DNA of 64,000 bases from Solanum dulcamara. Its lineage: Eukaryota; Streptophyta; Magnoliopsida; Solanales; Solanaceae. Shown here one piece after another: positions 47,148 to 58,689 of this stretch. The DNA lies in NCBI RefSeq assembly GCF_947179165.1, contig NC_077238.1, positions 39,795,793-39,859,792 of the forward strand. Direction: 5' to 3'. Position 1 is the first letter of the stretch. Each line of letters opens with the position of its first letter. The position numbers and the translations under genes were made by a program. Below the pieces are notes generated by a model. The model was not told where the DNA came from and searched no databases. It worked only from the letters and a program-made list of their open reading frames with translations.

Positions 47148-47178
47148 CACTTTGAGAAGGTGTTAAACCTTCAAAGTG
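47148..47178. other. Stem-loop of 11 pairs
   Basis: CACTTTGAGAAGG, loop TGTTAAA, CCTTCAAAGTG. It pairs over 11 bp with a 2-nt bulge. It lies in an otherwise AT-rich stretch, next to GGCTAACACGCGGTTATCCG. Function unknown. Confidence 0.6.
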
Positions 47179-47599
47179 GCGGCTAACACGCGGTTATCCG
47201 ATGATTTAAAAAATTATTTGAATAACTTTTGAAAATATTAATTTAAAAGGAAACGAGGATTTTAAAATTATTTTTTCAAAAAAATGATCAAACTTAAACA
47301 TTGAAAATAATATACATGTATATAAAAAAGGTAAAAGTTTATCAAATGACTAAGTAAAGGTAGAAAATCATTTAAAGAGTAAATTAACATGAATTGATTT
47401 ATCTTTAGGGGAATCTAATTAAGTTAAAATAAATTAAAATTAATATCTAAGCAAGCATAAATAACATAAGTAAATAAATTATTACAATCCAAATCAATAT
47501 AAATAAACAATAAATAACACATAAAAATATGGTCCGACAGTTAGTTTTAGTACGCTTGGATTAAACAGTTGGGTCATCTGCGTTTTGGACCTTAAGCAC

Positions 47600-47880
47600 A
47601 ATTCCACTGTATATCGCAACTATATATATATTATATATCGGACTGTATATATACTGTATACAGTGTATACAATATTATTTCTGTATATCGAACTGTATAC
47701 ATACTATAACCACCTGTTAGTTCCTTGTATCTGTTGTATATAATTGTATATTAGACTGTATATACACTATATATCAGTGTATACAATATTGTTTTCTAGC
47801 ATATCAGACTGTATAGATGTATATCAGTGTATACGACACTATTTTCCACCTGTATTCCGTGTATACAACCCGATATCAAT
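47600..47880. repeat. Palindrome-rich TGTATA repeat
   Basis: Repeated self-complementary phrases such as ACTGTATAC, GTATACAGTGTATAC and CAGTGTATACAATATTGTTT, in three loosely similar units of about 80-100 bp. Confidence 0.7.
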
Positions 47881-48490
47881 ATTCAAACCATGAATATTAG
47901 CTTCCTTTCCATGTGTCAACTTTTCAGCAATTTGAGCAAGATGATGGGAGACTCAAAACTCAACAATATGCAAAGATGGACTCGAATAGATATCACATGC
48001 ACCAAAATAAAATTACATAATCATCTACTCATTTTAAACTAAATCAAGAAATATATCATGATACGTTAAGGTATCTAATTAATGGGCATCCGAGAGGTGA
48101 CTAACAACATATATTATATGTACACAAAGAAAAGGAAAGAAGAAATATATTCAAGTAACTAAAGGACACAGAATTAATATATACGTTATACTAACTCAAA
48201 TTTTAAAGAAAGAATTAAATCAATTAGGCCATAAAAGTTCTAACTAAATAATAACTTAAGCATAATTTTATTATCTAAATTATGTTCAAAAACAAAATTG
48301 AAAACATGAAAATCTATATTGTCAAAGAAAACTACTTGGAAAAATAATGAACAAAACTAAGTACTTTCATTAAACAAATTTAACAGATGCTAGCTAATTA
48401 ATCATAACACATGCTAACTATAAGAAATTTCTATCATTAATCTAACTATTCTTAGAGATATTTTTCTGAAAATCGCAAAGAAAGACTGTA

Positions 48491-48680
48491 GGAAAAAGAA
48501 GTCTTAACGTAAACTCTATAGCACGACATGGATCATGAAAGAGGTGAGAATTCCTAAAATGCCTCATAGCCTTCTACTCATAAGTGTGGCACGCTTCACA
48601 CCCATGAATAAGACTCTACTTGACGTGGCATGTTGGACACCCTAGGACACTTAGAAAACCTTGTGCTCTGATATCAAATT
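48491..48680 (-). other. Leader and primer-binding site of a truncated family-B element
   Basis: 48,500-48,660 resembles the leader of the 14,026-24,228 unit (21,800-21,985): CCTCATAGCC...CATAAGTGTGG and TTGGACACC. The primer-binding site at 48,665-48,676 reads GCTCTGATATCA on the plus strand, one change from the tRNA-iMet consensus. Gag is missing, so the element is cut near 48,490. Confidence 0.75.
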
Positions 48681-49076
48681 TGTCATGACTCGACCTAGAG
48701 TCTAGTCGTAACACGGCGATCGAAACCTATAAGGGATCCAACCAAGCCTCTTGTACATATCACAAGCATACATAAGGTAAAAATATAAAAGCAAAAATAT
48801 CATAAGAGAGTCTAAACCATGAATAAAAATTTGAAAATGTCTTATGACAACATAGACTCAAACATATGTCCAACTAGATACCTCTAAACATGAGTACGGG
48901 CAGAGGATAAGACATGTCTCTAGCTCAGCCTCAAGATACAACATAAGCTAAAGCCTTTTGAAAAGAAAATAGTAATCAACTTGAAACTAGTCCCCGGTCA
49001 ATGAGGACTCACCACAACACCTTGGGATAGGAACGCCTACTAGTTACGTGGACGATAAGGATCTTCAACCTCAACC

Positions 49077-49099
49077 CCTACATTATGAGACAATGTAGG
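49077..49099. other. LTR hairpin, 8-bp stem and 7-nt loop
   Basis: CCTACATT, loop ATGAGAC, AATGTAGG; the orthologous site of the hairpin at 22,372. Two stem pairs differ between the copies (T-A to C-G and G-C to T-A). Confidence 0.78.
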
Positions 49100-51783
49100 A
49101 AAAAAGTATGCATTAGTATGTTGAAATGTACTAAGTATGAGGGCGTGACATGCAACGTCAATCATGGAATGCAAAGGTCAAGTAAATCACATGATGTAAT
49201 GACCCACAAGGTCATTTTTGGAATTTTTGTAAAATGACCATTTTACCCATCCCTTTAGATGCCCCTAGTCATTTCTAATTGTTACCGGATGTTGATTTTT
49301 AGAAAATCCTATGAAAAGTTAAGTCTTTGGAAATTTTGAGTTTCATAAGCTTTAAGTGTTAAAAAGTGGTATTTGGAGTCAATTGGAGCTACGGGTCTCA
49401 AAATGGAATTCCGTCGATTCCAGCAGCTCCGAAATGGCGAAATAGGCTTAGGAGACTTTACGGAATCAGTTTTGGAGCTGTAACGAAGATTTGAGGCCTT
49501 GAGTTGAGAATTTGAGCAACTTTAAGCCAAGGTTTGACTTTGGTCAACTTTTGGAGTTTCGATGCTCGGAATGGAATTCCGACAACTCCGTTGGATTTAG
49601 GATATGGTTTTTGGTCTAGAGGAAGTGTTGGTTGAATTTTAGAGGTCCCGAGTCCATTTTGGTATTTTAAAGGCCTAAATTAGTTTAGTTGCGACTTTTT
49701 GAGTTTTGGGCTAACGAAATCTCGAATTCAAATTCTGATGGTTCCATCAGCTCCGGAATGACCAAATTAGGCTAGTAGCACTGTTGGAATAACTATCGAG
49801 TCAATCGATACGAGTTTGGGGCTATTTGGCGCTTTTGACTTTGAAACTTAGCCTATAGTTGACTTTGGTCAACATTCTTGGAAAATGCGCTCGAATAAAA
49901 ATTCTGACAGCGCGGTTAGTTCTGGAATGTTGATTTTAGTCTAGAACGACCCTTCGTTCGCCTTTTGAGACTTTCGGACTAATATCGAGGCCCGCTGTGA
50001 AATATGACTTAAAATGACTCTTGGATGTGGGACCCACTTTTTATTATAATAACCTCGTATGAGAATTCTGAATGCGCCATTGAGTCCGAAATATCGAATT
50101 TAGTAGGGTAGCATATCTGGTTTATTTTTATCGGATTCCGAACGAATTCCGAGGGTCCATTCGGAGACTTTAAATAATGGAAAACCAGAAAAATCTGGTG
50201 CAATAGTGCAGATTTTGCACCAGATTTTCAGATTTTTCTCCTCAACTTTGAACCCTCATTTCTTGAGTTCTAGAGCTCCAAATTGGGTGATTCAAAAGGC
50301 AAAATTGTGAGGTTTTTCGTGGAGAACGCATTGGAGAGATTGAAAACTGATTTGGAGCATTCGATTCAGGTAAAAATCGTGATTTTATTTGCAGCAGTAT
50401 CCATTTTCGGAATGGATTTTTGAAGAACTTTGACAAGTTATTTCTTGACCAATATAAATCCGATTTGGGTGATTCCAGAGGCTATCTTGCGTGGAAATTT
50501 AAGGAGAACATCGTGGAAGTTTCAGAATCTGTTTTTGGCACGTCGTTCGAGGTAATAAATTGATTTTTAGCTGCAGATTTAGTGATTTTCGGAATGAAAT
50601 TTTATTGAATTTTGAAAGAGTGTATCTTGGTCAATATAACTTCGTTTTGAGTGATTCTTGAGGCTAGATTGTGGGGTTTTTCGCAAGGATCATCATAGAG
50701 CAATTTGTTTGGGTTGAAAGAGTCTCGTATTTCCAGAATCTACTGATTTCGATGCTGCCATTTTTGGTCCTTTAGTCCGAATTTATGAGTTTTGGTTGTT
50801 TGATCGTCTTGCGTAATTTCCCACCCCGAATTGTATTATAAATCTGATTTTTGAGCTTGGAGTGACGTTTAGAACCTGTTTTGGGGGTCAAATCCAGAAT
50901 TTCGTATGTGGGTCCCACAATTCCCGTTTTCGACCCAAAAATTGGTCCATTTCCAAAAATTATGAAATTAGTGTCTAAACGACCGTATCAACGTTGTGGT
51001 TCTATTTTTGACAATTTGGCAGCGTTCCGAGGTCGTTCGAAAGGGAAAGCTCCAGCACAGTGATTTGAAGCCCGCGTGTTTGGCCTACAGGTAGGCTACG
51101 GTTTACCTTTCTTTAGATTGAGTTGGAATGTGTGAAAGCATGTTGAAATAGTTGGGATTTTGGTTGGGTAGTTTAATTGTATATCTCAGGTGTTAGAAAT
51201 CATGTTTTAGGCTTGTTATCGCGTTTTTCGGGTATTTAGAAGCAGATGTATCTTGTCGTTATTTGTTAGTATTATAAGGAGAGTTGAATGAGCATGTTGT
51301 TGATACTGTGGAGTATGTTGGCCTTAGTATAGGTGTTAGAAATCATGTTTTAGGCTTGTTATCGGGTTTTTCAGGTATTTAGAAGCATGTGTATCTTATC
51401 GTTATTTGTTAGTATTATAAGGAGAGTTGAATGAGCATGTTGTTGATACTGTGGAGTATGTTGGCCTTAGTATAGGATGTAAACTTGCTTTATATGCCCG
51501 GCGTCGCTCCGGTGGACTTAGATCCCTGTAGAATGGTGTAGCGGGCTAGTGCCTAGTAGTTGGCCTTAGCTAGGCGATACCCTTGCTCTTAATAACACTC
51601 CTACCCATAACTCGATATGGTCATAACTTTTGAGATGCGTTGGCAATACTAGAATTCATGATCGTTTGGCTTCGGCTCCGGTTCAAGTTTTGGCGGCATA
51701 TCAGTTGACACATTGGGGAGGAAATTCTCGGTACTGTTGTTGATTAGTTGGAAAGGATATATTCGAAACCATGGGATAAATTA

Positions 51784-52150
51784 TCTATGAGCATCCGGGT
51801 ATCCAGTCCCGGCCTCCGTTCTGAATTATCGGGGAGCATCCGGGTACCCAGTCCCGGCCTCCGTTCTGAATTATCGGGGAGCATCCGGGTACTCAGTCCC
51901 GGCCTTTGCCGACTTGCTAGTATGACGAGCATCCGGGTATCCAGTCCTGGCCTCGATTATACCGATGTATTACGGCGAGCATCCGGGTATACAGTCCCGG
52001 CCTCGACCGCACCAATGTATTACGGCGAGCATCCGGGTACCTAGTCCCGCACTTATGTATTATGGCAAGCATCCGGGTACCCAGTCCCGGCCTTGGCCAC
52101 TTTGAATATTCGGGCGAGCATCTGGGTCCCAGTCCCGGCCTCGACCCCTA
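51784..52150. repeat. 45-50-bp LTR minisatellite, 8 copies
   Basis: Each copy contains GAGCATCCGGGTA(C/T)CCAG followed by TCCCGGCCTC. The first three copies are 45 bp apart, later ones about 50 bp with altered spacers. Makes a fortuitous open frame. Confidence 0.92.
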
Positions 52151-52519
52151 AGTCACCCCTAGATCGATTGACTCTTGGAGATTCTGGGTTTTGGAAATGA
52201 TACAGTACTTCGGTTCCTGACATCGCATATTCTTGGTTCCTAGCCTTGGTAGTTGTAGCTATTCTGTGTACTCGGCGAACTTATGGGGGTTCGTTCGGGT
52301 TTTTATTTAACTTGCGTACGAGTGTTCCGGCTGGGCTTATGGGGGCCCAGTTGGGTATAGTTAGCTGTAGCTCTCGTAGATAGTACTCTTTTCACTTTAG
52401 ATGCTTATGTTGATTCCTATTTAGGCTTATTCCTCTTTTTCATATTGTTTTCACCTTTTCTGCTCAGTCGGCCTATGATGCCTACTGGGTACCTGTTGTC
52501 TTGGTACTCATACTACACT

Positions 52520-52542
52520 CTGCATCTACTTTCGTGATGCAG
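52520..52542. other. LTR hairpin, 7-bp stem and 9-nt loop
   Basis: CTGCATC, loop TACTTTCGT, GATGCAG, 20 bp downstream of GGTACCTGTTGTCTTGGTAC. Confidence 0.75.
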
Positions 52543-54616
52543 GATCGAGCACCAGCTACTGTCACGAATAGATCGATCTTGTTGTAGTCAGATTCGGAGA
52601 CTAGGGTGATAACTTGGCGTTTTTGGATCACTTCTGTCTCCTTCAGAATGGATGGCCCGTCTTTTGCCTTCTGAGACTAGCCAGTTGTTTTATATCTTTT
52701 TGGTCCACTTTCGGGACTTGTACTCATATTTTATTTTGTAGCAGCTCTGTACTTGTGACTTCCAGGTTCTGGGAGGGATCTTTAGTTATTTAAAACATGT
52801 TTTGGTTTACTTCCGCTTATTCATTCTGTTTACTTTTATAATTCAATGCTCTTATATAGTTTTAGCCTTCAAACACATTACTTGAAGTTCCGGGTTGACG
52901 GGTTGGCTTACCTACTAGAGGGTTATAGTAGGTGCCATCATGACCTGATGAAAAGTGGGTCGTGACACATGATAAGATGGAATACGTAAAGTCATGAGAA
53001 AATCATATTGACCAAAGAATTTAAAAGCATAAGTTCAGAATCATAACATACTTAAGAAATCATACATAGGTGGGATAGGAACCATAACCGATAATAAGAC
53101 CATGCAAGCTATAACATGAATCCGATGATCCCCACATCGAGAAGGGGAAGGGTACTTTGCCAAGGTAGACTCCTAATCATTAACATGTGCTATTTGTGGA
53201 TCCACTAGCTAGGCCATAAAGGCAAATGCTATGGTGGCACATAGTTATGAGACAAGAAACTTTATATAAGGACCCCTTGCTTCGAGCCCCCACCTCAAGT
53301 ACACATTCGGTGCTAAGTCAAATCCCACGGAATACATACATAACATAAGATCATAATTTCATATATCATATTCATGATCATAGGCTTGAAATCATAGAAT
53401 AGCTCATTTCCATAACATACTTGTAATGTGAGAATTGTCCTTTCATCATTACAATCATATTTGCATAATTCATATCATTAGGCCTTAGGTCGCCTTACTT
53501 CATAATTTGCATGAAAAAACATAATTTGAAACATACTTATAATTCATGATCATAATGGAAATATATAGTCATAATTCATACTTTGAAAATTCATGACCAT
53601 AACTTGTACTTGAAATTTGGGTATAACATGGATGCATGATCAATTGACTTGAAAATCATGAAATTAACTTGAAAACATACATGATCATAAACTTTATATC
53701 AGCCCATACATAATTCATATAGATAATATCATTTAGAAGTATAATTAAAAATACTCATATATTACACCATGAACCCTAGAAATCAAAGTAGGAGAATTCA
53801 TGGAAAAACTCTTCAATTTAATTTAATAACCATCAAATTATATCAAAATAGACTCATGATCATGCTTTAAATCAAAATTCATGCAATTGGAATAGATATC
53901 ACAAAACCCATAAAATACCATACTTTAATTTGATTGAAAACTTGAGAAATTGATTGGAATTCATGGAAGAAAGGATCCATGAATCAATATCCACATACCT
54001 TGAGTGAAAACACAAATTAATTTGGAAGAACTTGAGAATTTTGATGGAGAAATTGAGTGAATTTGCTTGAAGTCTTCAGTGGAAACCATTGAGAGCCTTT
54101 TTGTAGAGAGAGAAATATTTGATAGATGAATTGTAGAAGAATGAATTGAATTATAGGTTTAGGTTAATTTATAGAGTTGAATTAGGTCTAAAAAAATCTA
54201 AATTCATTAACTAATAATTTGGGAAAAGTCTAAAACGCCCTTAAATAACTTAATTTCGGCGCTAGGAAACCTTCCCAGGTCGCGACCAACTCGGCCAGAA
54301 GACTATCCCCAGGTTCGGACGCCGTTCTGTCGCAGACTACTCTATCTTGTGCGACTTCCCAGGTCCACGAGGCGGTCCTGTCGCGGACCACACTATTTTG
54401 TGGTTTCTTCGAAAATCTTTCTTTCGTTCTACGGGTCCTAAAAATCCACCGAGACCATTTTCCTGCAGGTTTTGACCCCCTGATCAATATTTCGAACTCG
54501 AATTTTCCAAAAAGATTAAGAATAATACGTTACATGAGTGACCTATTTCCAAGGCATTCTTAAGGTATATATATATTTTTATTTTTAAAAAAAAAATTCT
54601 GAGGGATGTTATAGTA

Positions 54617-54965
54617 GGATAATGCTGCTCCATCGTTAGGATGATAATCCATTGATAGGATATATGCATGTCCATTGGTAGGACGAATGAAGGTGATCAG
54701 GATATGATGCATGTCAATTGGTAGGACGAATGAAGATGATCCATCGGTAGGATATTTCGACAAAATTAATGTCTGTCTATCGGTAGGACGAATGAAGATC
54801 CATTAGTGGATATAAATGCGTGTCCATCGATAAGACGAATGAAGATCCATTGGTAGGATATGTTGGTCCACCGATAGGACGAATGATGATACATTGGTAG
54901 GATGATGATCCATTGGTAGGATATATATTGCTCCATCGGTAGGATAATGATCGATTGGTAAGTTG
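54617..54965. repeat. Short-unit minisatellite (CCATTGGTAGGA)
   Basis: More than ten copies of a core (C/T)CCAT(C/T)GGTAGGA followed by CGAATGAAGAT or TATAT. Units are arranged in irregular spacing of about 20-50 bp. Confidence 0.88.
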
Positions 54966-55039
54966 CACTTCAAATATTTTCTGATATTTGATGTGTCTTA
55001 CGTATGCCCTTCACGCGTTTATAACACTGGAAAATGTTG

Positions 55040-55515
55040 ATGTTTTTCTTCAACGAGATCAGCATACAATGGCCCTCTCAGCAATGATATTACCACTTCC
55101 GATTATATAATATGAATGACCCTTTTGGCAATGATATTACCACTTCCGGTAATATAAATATGAATGGCCCTCTTGGCAATAATATTACCACTTCTGGTAA
55201 TTTAAAATGAATGGCCCTCTAGGCAATAATATTATCACTTCCGATAATACAATATGAATGGCCCTCTTGGCAATAATATGGAATGTCATCCTCTTGGATG
55301 ATTTGAATGATGCATGACCCTCTTGGTAATGCAATAAAAATGAAATGGCTCTCTCGACAAATAAATATGCAAATGTCATCCTCATGGATGATTTGAATGA
55401 TGCATGACCCTCTTGGCAATGCAATGTAATAAAATGGCCCTCTCAGCAATGATATGCAATGTCATCCTTTTGGATGATTTGAATGATGCATGACCCTCTT
55501 GGTAATGACATGATA
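55040..55515. repeat. Compound minisatellite with two unit types
   Basis: First four ~48-bp units (ATGGCCCTCTTGGCAATGAT then ATTACCACTTCCGGTAATAT). Then three larger ~90-120-bp units built from AATGTCATCCTCTTGGATGA and GATGCATGACCCTCTTGG. The CCCTCTTGGCAAT core is common to both. Confidence 0.85.
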
Positions 55516-55589
55516 ATGATGATGATTTAATACATGCTAAAAAAAGACTACGAATCAACTAAATATAAAACATGAAATAATTAAATAAA

Positions 55590-56050
55590 ATAAAGCTGAA
55601 AAAAGATTTTACCTCTTTCCGGGCACCAAAATTGAAGACGACGAGCAGAAGACGACTTCCCCACCACCTAAGAACTTGACGGAACTCCAATCCACAAAAA
55701 GAAAACCTGAAAATTTAGACTCGAACTTTCATGGGTTCGACGTTATAAGAACTTTGTTCTTAGCCTAAATTTTGACTTCAATCTTCTATTTTTCTCGAAG
55801 AAAAATATCGATTGAAAGTTAGAAATTTTCACAACTTTTAGGCTGGGACAAGAGTCCAAAATCCTAGCCAAGTTAAGAAAATTTCTAACTTTGGGGTGGA
55901 TAAAAAACCTATCACTTTTTTCTTCTTCTTAATGAGAATATGAGCCTTTATATAGGCTCCAAAAACCCCAAATCCCTCAAGGATTTTCGATGTGGGAGAT
56001 TGGAATTTTTTTATTTTTTTTAGAAAAAATTAAAAAATTTTAAAAATATA
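55590..56050 (-). repeat. LTR-like stretch with a promoter
   Basis: Non-coding. Has the layout of an LTR U3-R region read on the minus strand: TATA box, then a leader ending near the CCGGGCACC at 55,619. No boundaries or target duplication identified, and I cannot assign the family. Confidence 0.45.
55945..55956 (-). promoter_or_regulatory. TATA box
   Basis: Minus strand CCTATATAAAGG, about 325 bp upstream (element direction) of the region with CGGAAAGAGG. Probably an LTR promoter. Confidence 0.5.
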
Positions 56051-56574
56051 AATTATAATTAAACTAACCTAACTAACATTGTATTTAGTTAAAAATAAAA
56101 TTTTGTTGAGATGATTTTCAAATAACCACATAAATAGTAATCAAAGATATAGTTATATAGAAATATGTATATTATACTAAAATTTATAAAAATATAAAAA
56201 TAGTTAAGAATAATATGAAAATATCTTTGTTTTTATAAAAGCTAATTATTTTTAAAATATTCGAAACTCAAAGAAATTAGATAACTAATTTGCGTTGTTT
56301 AAAGTCAAAATTGGATGTCAACATAAATAATATTTTATTGATATGTTTTTCAGCATTTATATAGTATTTCCTTTTCATTTATGGTTTTGGTTATACTCAT
56401 TCTAGGTTGGAAGAATGTTTAAGGAGCACTACACGAAGGTAAAATATTTATGATTTCCTTAATTATGATAGATAATGCATGTCCAAATTAAATTTTCATC
56501 CACTTAATTTTTTTATCTAATTTTTTCATAACTTTTTATTGTTGGTTATATTGCATAAAAAATTACAATAACGT
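56051..56574. other. AT-rich non-coding DNA with one exon-like segment
   Basis: No gene recognised. 56,406-56,438 could be a small exon (TCTAG acceptor, 33 bp reading VGRMFKEHYTK, donor AAG|GTAAAA), but it is too short to trust. Confidence 0.4.
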
Positions 56575-56835
56575 TTGTCGGAACGTGACACCCGATCTAA
56601 ATTATGTGTCTGAACATGACACCCGATCCCAAGATATGACAATTACAATAACATTCAATGTTTACAACATTTATACTATCAAGAACATGTTCATTACAAT
56701 AACATGCCAGCAAGTGCTCATTTCACACATAATCTAGCATGTTTCCTTATTCATATACACATGCATATCATGAAGTAATTTAACAAGTATATGAAATACA
56801 TACGGGAAATTAAATAGTAACTCAAACTTGAAATT
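56575..56835 (-). repeat. LTR fragment related to the LTR at 43,177
   Basis: Reverse complement matches about 44,000-44,300: the GATCGGGTGTCA units, GAACATGTTC..., TTAGATTATGTGTGAAATGA and CCCGTATGTGTTTCATATAC. Confidence 0.8.
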
Positions 56836-57369
56836 AATTAGTATATTATATTATATTTGGATAAAGCATCAATTCCATAAATTATACGCAATTAATTTTG
56901 CTTGTATCTTTCTTGCTAAAAATATAGGAAAATTCCGTTGTCGACTTTTTCTTTGCACCTTTTATTTCTCTTTATTAATGGGGACCCTGCTAGTTACAAC
57001 TCCTCCTATATTATATTATATTAATATTTATTAAGATATAACACTATAATATACAAATATCAGTATTTTTTATCTCAAAGACCTCATGAATTATGTCAGA
57101 TGCATCATTTTTTACCTAAGTTTTCTATTCTATATTTCAGGTCCTGAGACATAAATAATCTTAGCAACCAGTTCATTTGTTTTAGGGAAAAAACACTTGT
57201 ATTCTAAAAAGAAAAAATATTTACAAGCAATTATCCCTTTACTTTCATGTCCCTATGTTTTAAGCTGCTAATTCGTATTTACTGTTTATACCATCAGAAT
57301 ATATATATATATACTCTGATGGTATCAAAAAGAAGTAGAGAACACTAATCAGTTACTCTTTGATATTTT

Positions 57370-58041
57370 TTCACAATAATTTTTTGTAGTGCTGAAAATT
57401 AACTACAAGCAAAATAAATATAAAAATAATAATTTTATTAATGAATCTTTGCGAGTACAATTCCGTTGTTCTCTTGATTCTTCTCTCCTAATGTGTTTTC
57501 ATAATTCAAGGGCCGGAAGTAGTGTATTTCTCGAATGTAGGATGATGTAGACTTCCTTGAGATGCGTTTGATCTCCAGGAACGTCGGGCAACTCTTCGTC
57601 GTTTCAAGTTGATCTCCGGAAAGAACTCCGTTGACCACTCCTTCAAAAAACTATGTAGTTGGCGTTGCAGCTTTTCTTCAATGCTTGCAGAATGTCCTCA
57701 GAAAATTATGTAACCCTCCTATTTATAGTTGTAGGAGGGAGGCAGTCCAAATGTGAATGAACTCTTTTGCCTTCTTCTGATTGGTTGTTGAACTTTGACC
57801 AGGATTGCCACATTATTTGAACACGTGGCATCCTCTTGTTGGTCTTGAACTTGACTGGGATTGCCAAGTCACCTTGACACATGGTATGAGCTTAGGCCTC
57901 AAGATGAAATGGACCTTGGACTTAAATTAACAAAATGGACTTATTTATTTGTGAAGTCCAAATTAATTATTCAATCCAAATGAACATGAATTTAATCTAA
58001 ATTTTATATGAATTAAATCCAATAAAATTTACATGTCTACA
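57370..58041 (-). mobile_element. LTR related to the Tat/Ogre-like LTR at 9,379
   Basis: The outer end on the minus strand begins TGTAGACATG. It shares TATA context, GATTGCCACATTATTTG and the AATCCAATAAAATTT end with 9,379-10,343. It lacks the 58-bp array. No primer-binding site or target duplication was found on the left, whose edge is approximate. Solo LTR or fragment. Confidence 0.65.
57716..57728 (-). promoter_or_regulatory. TATA box in the LTR
   Basis: Minus strand CTATAAATAGGAG, matching position and sequence of the motif at 9,822. Confidence 0.6.
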
Positions 58042-58042
58042 G

Positions 58043-58150
58043 ATGCTGCCTACTTCAATGTTTGTCAAAGAGCATAGACACATTCAGGCTCAAAGACGAG
58101 TATTGAAGTATCATGAAGCAACAATATTACCCTTTATGGCATTTGTTTGA
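58043..58150 (+). other. Exon-like open segment, unidentified
   Basis: After the LTR end and an AG, an ATG opens 35 codons (MLPTSMFVKEHRHIQAQRRV, then LKYHEATILPFMAFV) and a stop. Composition is protein-like and basic, but I know no family for it; it could be the last exon of a captured gene. Confidence 0.3.
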
Positions 58151-58689
58151 CTCCAATTTTTTATTTATGAGAACCAATTATATTTTTATTTATTTATTTT
58201 ATGAATATAATCAGCTGGTAACTTGTACACTAACATAATATGCTAATGTATTCCTTTCGGCAAAGCTTTGTAATTTAACACCGATCAAATTTGACCGGAT
58301 GAAAAATAATTGAGAAGCTTCACACCACGAGGCCTAATAACGAGTTGCATCTTTGAACTTTTTAGACAGGAAGATTACCAATTTAAACACTTTCCCATAA
58401 TTCATGGCAAACGTGTGATTGTGCAGTAACATTATCCTATTCATGTCTTCAAAGAAAACTAGGATTTTGACTTCTACTTTATAATGGAATCCAAGTCCTT
58501 ATAGAAAATAAATTCTTGAGCAGACTTCTTGTTGAAGGCAAATTAGATTTCCCCATTCCTGAGTCTAATAAGGATCTCATAATCAAACCTAAAATACAAT
58601 CAGGTCACTGCCTTACTTCCTTTGAACAGGTTCACGAAAAGTTTCAGTTCACTGCATCTTAGTATGTTGGTGTATCAACTTCGCACAGG
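58151..58689. other. Non-coding stretch before the tandem array
   Basis: No gene or known element seen. The last part (GGTTCACGAAAAGTTTCAGT, 58,629 on) already resembles the edge of the array monomer. Confidence 0.5.

Larger units (their letters stand above)
45012..48490. other. AT-rich intergenic DNA without genes
   Basis: No coding region or known element recognised. Short TA runs near 45,811 and 46,926. It holds the duplication, hairpin and palindrome-rich repeat listed separately. 48,060-48,480 is plain AT-rich sequence running into the leader of a gypsy element. Confidence 0.6.
49195..52967 (+). mobile_element. Solo LTR, 3,773 bp, with target duplication
   Basis: Begins TGTAATGACCC and ends GGGTCGTGACA. 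The 5-bp duplication CATGA is at 49,190-49,194 and 52,968-52,972. No internal region. Plus orientation follows from the order minisatellite, GTAC motif, hairpin. A 60-codon open frame at 50,881 and other short frames look fortuitous. Inserted in the family-B LTR, so younger than it. A near-duplicate ~150-bp text at about 51,190-51,335 and 51,335-51,475 is a local tandem duplication. Confidence 0.93.
48681..54613 (-). mobile_element. Family-B 5' LTR, interrupted by a solo LTR
   Basis: Starts TGTCATGACTC next to the primer-binding site and ends GGGATGTTATA. Without the nested solo LTR and one duplication copy it is about 2,157 bp, close to the 2,229 bp of its relative at 22,000. Shared text includes CCTCATTCGGTGCTAAGTCA-like phrases and the hairpin region. 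Confidence 0.8.

Noticed and set aside
51744..52044. Open frames with repeated peptide (SIRVxSPGLRSEL) on both strands
   Set aside because: Produced by the 45-bp minisatellite, whose unit length is a multiple of three. No start context or homology.
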